From Acidimicrobiales bacterium (GTDB lineage: Bacteria; Actinomycetota; Acidimicrobiia; Acidimicrobiales; VFJN01): a DNA stretch of 9,432 bases. Positions 5,275-9,432 of the stretch are shown piece after piece. The number at the start of each line of letters is the position of its first letter. The first letter of the stretch is position 1. The notes under the pieces were generated by a model. The model searched no databases. It was not told where the DNA came from and was given only the letters and a program-made list of their open reading frames with translations. The stretch is from positions 1 to 9,432 of the forward strand of contig JAFGPU010000121.1 of assembly GCA_016936035.1 (NCBI GenBank), given 5' to 3'. Made by a program: the position numbers and the translations under genes.

Positions 5275-5781
5275 TCAGGCCGGCGGCAGGGGCATCCGCG
5301 CCGTGATGGCGATGCGGTTCCAGGCGTTGATGGTCACGACGTGGAACACGAGCTGGGCGAGCTCCTCCTCGGAGAAGTGGGTGCGCGCGGCGTCGACCGC
5401 CTCGTCGGGCACGTGGGTGTCGGCCACGAGCGTGATCGACTCGGTCAGGGCCAGGGCGGCCCGCTCGCGCGGCGTGAACAGGGTCACCTCGTCCCACGCC
5501 GGCAGCACGTCGAGTCGCTGCTGCGACTCGCCGGCGGCGCGGGCGTCCTTGCCGTGCATGTCGAGGCAGTACGCGCATCCGTTGATCTGCGACGCCCGCT
5601 GCTTGACCAGGTTGACCAGTGACTCCTCGAGGCCGGCCCGTCCGACCTCGCGGTCGAGGGCCACCATGGCGCGGTAGCCCTCGGGGAACAGGGTGCCGAG
5701 AGCGATGCGGGGCTCGGCCGCCGCCGCGGCCTCGCCGTTGGTCGTGGGGGCGGTGTCTGTGGTGGGGGTGGCTGCGGTCAT
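5275..5781 (-). CDS. AhpD-like carboxymuconolactone decarboxylase family protein
   Basis: A 168-residue protein of the AhpD/CMD superfamily, whose members are often thiol-based peroxidases working with a CxxC pair. The core is QRASQINGCAYCLDMHGKDAR (61-81), with Cys69, Cys72 and His76 in the expected CxxCxxxH array. The acidic residue usually found 12 positions before the first Cys, the proton relay in AhpD, is Asn57 here. After the core, TPRERAALALTESITLV (103-119) and FSEEELAQLVFHVVTINAWNRIAI (136-159) are typical of the family. The first 22 residues are a Thr/Ala-rich tail. A TAGCGT box lies 7 bases before the ATG at 5781, suggesting a leaderless message. It is divergent from the MocR regulator, which probably controls it. 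The likely role is oxidant defence in the cytoplasm; decarboxylase activity is unlikely. Confidence 0.9.
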   Translation of the reverse strand: MTAATPTTDTAPTTNGEAAAAAEPRIALGTLFPEGYRAMVALDREVGRAGLEESLVNLVKQRASQINGCAYCLDMHGKDARAAGESQQRLDVLPAWDEVTLFTPRERAALALTESITLVADTHVPDEAVDAARTHFSEEELAQLVFHVVTINAWNRIAITARMPLPPA

Positions 5782-5788
5782 GGCGAGA

Positions 5789-5794
5789 ACGCTA
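5789..5794 (-). promoter_or_regulatory. Candidate -10 box of the AhpD-like gene (leaderless)
   Basis: On the minus strand, TAGCGT matches TANNNT and ends 7 bases before the ATG at 5781, placing the transcription start at or near the start codon. The first CCAGT repeat of the divergent region lies just upstream of it. Confidence 0.5.
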
Positions 5795-5800
5795 TGGGCG

Positions 5801-5852
5801 CAGTGGTCCAGTTGCCTGGGCCAGTCGGCGGCCAGTTCACTGGTCCAGTGGA
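5801..5852. promoter_or_regulatory. CCAGT repeat array: candidate MocR operator
   Basis: CCAGT occurs four times at 5808, 5821, 5832 and 5845, at intervals of 13, 11 and 13 bases. The outer two lie in identical TGGTCCAGT units (5804-5812 and 5841-5849), and the second unit is TGGGCCAGT. The last copy lies in a perfect 13-base palindrome, CACTGG-T-CCAGTG (5838-5850), overlapping the preferred MocR start. MocR proteins are known to bind repeated sites in the divergent region beside their own gene, so this is the likely binding region for control of both genes. Confidence 0.6.
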
Positions 5853-7233
5853 CGTGCTGCTCGACATCGACCTGACCGGTGGGCGGCGGCAGGGCATCGA
5901 GCGGGCCCTCCGGGCTGCGATCCGGGACGGTCGCCTGGTCGCCGGCACGCCCCTGCCGTCGACCCGGGCGCTCGCGGCCGACCTCGGGGTCGCCCGGGGC
6001 ACGGTCGTCGACGCCTACGACCAGCTCGTCGCCGAGGGATTCCTGTCGGCCCGGGCGGGGGGCCGCACGGTGGTCGCCGCAGCGGCCCGCCGGCCCGCCG
6101 CACCGCCGAGCGCGCCGGTGAGCGCCGCCCCGCAGGTCGACCTGACGGCGGGGGCGCCCGACCTCTCGTCGTTCCCGGCACACGAGTGGGTGAGTGCGCT
6201 CCGGTCGGTGCTGCGTGACGGCCCCGCCGACGCCCTCGACTACGTCGGGCCCCGGGGCCGTCCCGAGCTGCACGCCGCGCTCGTCGACTACCTGGCCCGG
6301 GCGCGGGGGGTGATGGCCGAGCCCGAGCAGGTCGTCGTGTTCGGCGGCGTCGACCACGCCTTCGCCGTCGTCACCCGGGCGCTGGCCGTGACGGGCCGCC
6401 GCACGGTCGCGATGGAGGACCCGGGGTTGCCCTTCCACCGCAGGATCGTCGCCGACGCCGGCGGCGAGGTGGTGGCCGTCCCCGTCGACGAGGGCGGCAT
6501 CGACGCGGCGGCGGTGGCCGTCAGCGATGCCGACGCGGTCATCGTCACGCCGGCCCGCCAGGCGGTCCTGGGCGCCACCCTCGCCCCGGGACGCCGCGGC
6601 GACCTCGTCGCCTGGGCGCTGGCGTCCGGGGCGGTGGTGGTCGAGGACGACTACGACGGCGAGCTGCGCTACGACCGCCAGCCCATCGGCGCCCTGCAGG
6701 CGCTCGACCCCGAGCGGGTCCTCTACGTGGGCACCGCCAGCAAGAGCCTGGCGCCGGGCCTGCGCCTGGCCTGGGCCGTGGTGCCGCCGGCGCTCGTCGG
6801 CGCGGTCGAGTCGGTGCTCCCGCCCCACAGTCCCGTGTCGTCGCTCGACCAGCTCGTGCTGGCCGACCTCATCCGTGGCCACGTCTTCGACCGCCACCTG
6901 CGCAGGGCCCGCTCGGCGTACCGGCGGCGCCGTGACCGGTTCGCGGCCGTTCTCCGCGACCGGGCGCCCGCCGTGCAGGTCGAGGGCGTGGCGGCGGGGC
7001 TGCACGCCCTGGTCCGCTGGCCGGCAGGCACTGCCGGCGAGGACGAGGTGCTGGCCGAGGCGACCGCGCGGGGCATCGCCGTGACCGCCGTCGGCCCGAT
7101 GTGGCACGGCCCCCATCACGGCGCCGACGGCCTCCTCGTCGGCTACGGCCGCCCGCCCGCCCACGACGTGCGCCGGTGCTTCGACGCCTTCGCCGACCTC
7201 ATGGCCGACATGACGCCACCCCGACGGCCCTGA
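5848..7233 (+). CDS. MocR/PdxR-type regulator: GntR helix-turn-helix fused to aminotransferase fold
   Basis: A 461-residue MocR-family regulator. Residues 1-75 form the GntR winged helix: GIERALRAAIRDGRLVAGTPLPSTRALAADLGVARGTVVDAYDQL. A Pro/Ala-rich linker (about 79-97) leads to a fold-type I aminotransferase domain used for sensing PLP or an amino compound. It includes YVGPRGRPELHAALVDYLARARGV (132-155), VVEDDYDGELRYD and GTASKSLAPGLRLAW with PLP lysine Lys299 and Arg305. Some usual residues differ: EDPGLP in place of EDPGYP, and TPARQAVLG where TPxHQxPxG is common. I prefer the GTG at 5848 because family members begin close to the winged helix and this leaves the repeat array outside the gene. 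The ATG at 5794 would add 18 unconserved residues and leave only 12 bases between the divergent starts. It probably controls the AhpD-like gene and itself. Confidence 0.9.
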   Translation: MDVLLDIDLTGGRRQGIERALRAAIRDGRLVAGTPLPSTRALAADLGVARGTVVDAYDQLVAEGFLSARAGGRTVVAAAARRPAAPPSAPVSAAPQVDLTAGAPDLSSFPAHEWVSALRSVLRDGPADALDYVGPRGRPELHAALVDYLARARGVMAEPEQVVVFGGVDHAFAVVTRALAVTGRRTVAMEDPGLPFHRRIVADAGGEVVAVPVDEGGIDAAAVAVSDADAVIVTPARQAVLGATLAPGRRGDLVAWALASGAVVVEDDYDGELRYDRQPIGALQALDPERVLYVGTASKSLAPGLRLAWAVVPPALVGAVESVLPPHSPVSSLDQLVLADLIRGHVFDRHLRRARSAYRRRRDRFAAVLRDRAPAVQVEGVAAGLHALVRWPAGTAGEDEVLAEATARGIAVTAVGPMWHGPHHGADGLLVGYGRPPAHDVRRCFDAFADLMADMTPPRRP

Positions 7234-7363
7234 GCCGGGGCGGGCGGGGCGCGGGGCGTCCCGCCTCGACCGGGCCCTCACGTGCGCCGCGGCTTCCGGC
7301 GACCTCGCCCGGGTAGACGCCAGTGGTGCCGAACGAGGCCCCGACCACGGAAGAGGACGAGCC
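7234..7363 (+). promoter_or_regulatory. Intergenic region with candidate stress-sigma promoter for the second SDR
   Basis: This gap begins with G-rich sequence able to form weak GC stems (for example GGCGGG at 7243 with CCCGCC at 7260), perhaps ending MocR transcription. Further on, GGCTT (7291-7295) and GGGTAG (7311-7316), 15 bases apart, resemble the GTTT/GGGTA promoters read by SigB/SigF stress sigma factors. Alternatively TAGACG (7314-7319) could be an ordinary -10 box. A leader of about 40 bases would follow. GAGGA lies 6 bases before the ATG. Confidence 0.4.
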
Positions 7364-8224
7364 ATGAGCGACGAGGAGCAGAACCGGCCGCCGCAGTCGC
7401 AGGAGGCGCCGGGCCGCACGGCCGACATGGCCCCCGAGCCGCACGACGAGATGGCCGGGTACGAGGGACGGGACCTGCTCGCCGGGCGCACCGCTCTGAT
7501 CACGGGCGGCGACTCGGGCATCGGGCGGGCCGTGGCGGTCGCCTTCGCCAAGGAGGGCGCCGACGTGGCCGTCGCCTACCTGTCCGAGCACGACGATGCC
7601 GGCCACACGGCCAAGCTGGTCGAGGCCGAGGGCCGGCGATGCGTCACGATCCCCGGCGACCTCTCCGAGGAGGCCGCGTGCCGCGACGCCGTCGCCACCA
7701 CCGTCGACCGGCTCGGTGGCCTCGACATCCTGGTGAACAACATCGCCCAGCAGCGGCCGGTCGACTCGCTGGCCGACGTGACGACCGACGAGTGGGAGGC
7801 CACCTTCCGCACCAACGTCCACAGCTACTTCTGGTGCACGCAGGCGGCGCTGGAGCACATGCCCGACGGGTCGGCGATCATCAACACCGGCTCGGTCAAC
7901 GGGCTGCGGGGCAACAAGTCGCTGCTCGCGTACGCCGCCACCAAGGGCGCGGTCCACATCTTCACCAAGTCGATGGCCCAGGTGCTGGTCGAGCGCCGGA
8001 TCCGGGTGAACTGCGTGGCGCCCGGCCCGGTCTGGACGCCGCTCATCCCCTCGACCATGCCGCCCGAGAAGACGGCCTCGTTCGGCGGTCAGGTCCCGAT
8101 GGACGAGGCGGCGCAGCCCGACGACATCGCGCCGTCCTACGTGTTCCTCGCCTCCGAGCGCCTCTCGGCCTACTACACCGGGCAGGTCCTCGCGCCGATC
8201 GGGGGCGAGACCCACCCGGGGTAG
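7364..8224 (+). CDS. SDR-family oxidoreductase, YghA/general stress protein 39 type
   Basis: A 286-residue member of the long-tailed SDR group that includes E. coli YghA and Bacillus stress proteins. The N-terminal extension rich in Pro/Gln (PPQSQEAPGRTADMAPEPHDEMAGYEGRDLLAG, about 9-41) is typical. The cofactor motif TGGDSGIG is at 47-54, and Asn151, Ser177, Tyr190 and Lys194 (YAATK) form the catalytic set. The segment RVNCVAPGPVWTPLIPSTMPPEKTASFGGQVPM (214-246) and the tail YYTGQVLAPIGGETHPG are diagnostic. NNIAQQ replaces the commoner NNAAxQ. A GAGGA ribosome-binding site supports the ATG at 7364. Such enzymes are often stress-induced aldehyde or alcohol dehydrogenases, but substrates are poorly known. 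It stands alone, following MocR after 130 bases and convergent with the PH-domain gene. Confidence 0.93.
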   Translation: MSDEEQNRPPQSQEAPGRTADMAPEPHDEMAGYEGRDLLAGRTALITGGDSGIGRAVAVAFAKEGADVAVAYLSEHDDAGHTAKLVEAEGRRCVTIPGDLSEEAACRDAVATTVDRLGGLDILVNNIAQQRPVDSLADVTTDEWEATFRTNVHSYFWCTQAALEHMPDGSAIINTGSVNGLRGNKSLLAYAATKGAVHIFTKSMAQVLVERRIRVNCVAPGPVWTPLIPSTMPPEKTASFGGQVPMDEAAQPDDIAPSYVFLASERLSAYYTGQVLAPIGGETHPG

Positions 8225-8240
8225 GCGCACGGCCGCCTAC
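8221..8240. terminator. Hairpin containing both convergent stop codons
   Basis: GTAGGCG (8221-8227) and CGCCTAC (8234-8240) form a perfect 7-base stem with a 6-base loop. One arm contains the TAG of the SDR gene (8222-8224) and the other the complementary stop of the PH-domain gene (8237-8239). The stops are only 12 bases apart. It may act as a two-way terminator or be a by-product of selection on both ends. Confidence 0.5.
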
Positions 8241-9391
8241 GACGGGCGCCGGTGCCTCGACGCCGTCGACGTCGTCGACGGCGTGGTCGGACCCGCGTCG
8301 GGCATCACGGGATGACCGCCGCCGGCCGCCGGCGGCTGATCGGTGAGGAAGGGGCCGAGCAGCGCCGGCACCGCCCGGTCGGCGATCCGCAGGCCGTCGC
8401 CGAGGTCGACGTCGGACAGGGGGTAGGCGCCACGGCCGGCCGCCGTGGTGGCGACGATCGTGGCCAGGCCGAGGCGTCGCTGGAACACCGTGCGCCGTAC
8501 GGTCCAGCCGATGACGCCCGTGCGCTGCAGCGCGACGGTGCGCCGGGACAGCGACCCCCGCCGGACGACGAGGTAGCGGCCGGTCACGGCGTGCCCCAGG
8601 CTCCGGTAGGCGTCGAGGGCGTAGGCGAGGACGGCGGCGGTGACCGCGGCGGGCACCAGGGCCACGGCGCCCGGCACCCCGTCGAGCGCTGCGACGACTG
8701 CGCCGAGAGATGCCCACACCACCGCGCTGGCGACCGCCGCCCGCGTCAGCCGCCGCCGCCGGGCACCGGCCGGGTGGGCCCGCAGGTCCGGGCGTTCGGT
8801 GGGCGATCGCGCCTCGGACAGGACCGCCGCCGCGATCCGCTGGACGACCTCCTCCGGTGCCGGGGGCATCAGCGCGTCGGCCCCCTCGCCGCGCGACGAC
8901 TCCGCGCCGGCCAGTCCGGTGGTGACCGCGCGGAGGCGGGCGCCGCCGGCGGCTCGCAGCAGCACGGGTCGGGCGACCTCCACGCCCCGCAGGCGGGCCT
9001 CGTCCAGGGAGATCGACCGGGCGGTGAGCAGACCGCGCCGGACGCGCAGGCGTCCGCCGGGCTCCCGCACCAGGCGGAACCCCCACCACTTCTCGACGAA
9101 CAGCGCGAGCGCGCCGACCACACCGACGAGCGCGACGGCCAGCACGCCGAGCCCGATGCCCGCAGCCGGCGACACGTCGCGGAACAGCCCGGTCACCCTG
9201 TCGTCCTCCACGACCTCGCGCAGGGGGACGCCGATCGACTGCAGCGCCTGCAGGATGCCGCCGAGCAGCAGGGCCGGCAGCGCCAGCGTCCAGAACGACA
9301 GCACGTCGTACGGCGCCCACCGCCAGTCGAGCGACGCCAGCACCTCGCCGTCGAGCTCCTCCTCGTCGGCGCCGTGCCGGTCGTCCGCCAC
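8237..9391 (-). CDS. Bacterial PH-domain membrane protein, YdbT-like
   Basis: A 384-residue integral membrane protein with two bacterial pleckstrin-homology (bPH_2) domains. Membrane segments are seen at about 28-51, 76-99, 216-235 and 240-258. The first PH domain (about 103-160) contains GRLRVRRGLLTARSISLDEARLRGVEV. The second (about 264-330) contains AVTGRYLVVRRGSLSRRTVALQRTGVIGWTVRRT and the end motif TAAGRGAYPLSDVD. The protein ends in LLGPFL and a Ser/Thr/Pro-rich tail with no conserved feature. Relatives such as B. subtilis YdbS/YdbT are linked with resistance to amylocyclicin; otherwise the role is unclear. The GTG at 9391 is preceded by GGAGG at 8 bases' spacing, though the frame stays open to the window edge. 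In relatives a smaller PH-domain gene (YdbS type) usually lies directly upstream, just outside this window. Confidence 0.88.
   Translation of the reverse strand: MADDRHGADEEELDGEVLASLDWRWAPYDVLSFWTLALPALLLGGILQALQSIGVPLREVVEDDRVTGLFRDVSPAAGIGLGVLAVALVGVVGALALFVEKWWGFRLVREPGGRLRVRRGLLTARSISLDEARLRGVEVARPVLLRAAGGARLRAVTTGLAGAESSRGEGADALMPPAPEEVVQRIAAAVLSEARSPTERPDLRAHPAGARRRRLTRAAVASAVVWASLGAVVAALDGVPGAVALVPAAVTAAVLAYALDAYRSLGHAVTGRYLVVRRGSLSRRTVALQRTGVIGWTVRRTVFQRRLGLATIVATTAAGRGAYPLSDVDLGDGLRIADRAVPALLGPFLTDQPPAAGGGHPVMPDAGPTTPSTTSTASRHRRPS
8260..8284 (+). terminator. Strong inverted repeat 36 bases past the SDR stop
   Basis: ACGCCGTCGAC (8260-8270) and GTCGACGGCGT (8274-8284) are perfect 11-base arms around GTC. 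The repeat lies inside the low-complexity Ser/Thr-rich C-terminal tail of the convergent PH-domain gene. For the SDR transcript it would be a strong terminator stem, without a T-tract. Confidence 0.5.
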
Positions 9392-9432
9392 CCCGGGCGC
9401 CTCCGGTGCCTCGGGTGGCGTGACGGCTGCGG

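Noticed and set aside
4247..5578. 443-residue minus-strand frame
   Set aside because: It is an Arg-rich shadow of the SDR and AhpD-like genes in another frame.
5794..5847. ATG at 5794 as the MocR start
   Set aside because: It adds an unconserved 18-residue leader encoded by the repeat array and leaves only 12 bases between divergent genes. It is still possible.
5782..7551. Long minus-strand frame upstream of the AhpD-like gene
   Set aside because: It is a shadow of the MocR gene in very GC-rich DNA; the protein lacks recognisable domains before the AhpD-like part.
1..9432. Defence system, toxin-antitoxin pair, mobile element, CRISPR array or tRNA
   Set aside because: I looked for transposase, integrase, Cas or nuclease motifs, long terminal repeats, regularly spaced repeats and cloverleaf sequences and saw none. 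Gene content and codon use appear uniform.

Overview
The window is a very GC-rich stretch of chromosome with strong G/C preference at third codon positions. It carries gene families typical of Actinomycetota: a MpaB/DUF2236 oxygenase beside a TetR regulator, an EchA19-like crotonase, a MocR-type regulator and a YdbT-like PH-domain membrane protein. An actinobacterium is well supported. Acidimicrobiia would fit the codon style, but that is only a guess. I see no mobile element, phage gene, RNA gene or CRISPR array.

Layout from left to right. (1) The end of an alpha/beta hydrolase (+) runs into, and overlaps tail to tail with, a secreted PQQ-type sugar dehydrogenase (-). (2) An EchA19-like enoyl-CoA hydratase/isomerase (+) is divergent from the dehydrogenase and convergent with a MpaB-family oxygenase (-). 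(3) The oxygenase is divergent from a TetR repressor (+), with a clear palindromic operator between them. (4) After a cluster of hairpins comes a small acidic protein of unknown function (+), convergent with an SDR oxidoreductase (-). (5) Upstream of that SDR is an AhpD/carboxymuconolactone-decarboxylase-like protein (-), divergent from a MocR regulator (+) across a short region packed with CCAGT repeats. (6) A second SDR of the YghA/GSP39 stress type (+) is convergent with a two-domain bacterial PH membrane protein (-), which reaches nearly to the right edge.

Functionally this is a patchwork of single genes and divergent regulator-target pairs, not one long operon. The lipid- and redox-related enzymes (crotonase, oxygenase, SDRs, AhpD-like protein) suggest catabolism of fatty or steroid-like compounds and oxidative stress handling. 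The two regulators probably each control their divergent neighbour.

The most interesting material is regulatory. Several genes have a TAGNNN box 6-8 bases before the start codon, as expected for leaderless transcripts. Three intergenic regions hold strong palindromes or repeat arrays that look like operators. One hairpin contains the stop codons of both convergent genes. I found no convincing sign of a wholly new multi-gene system.
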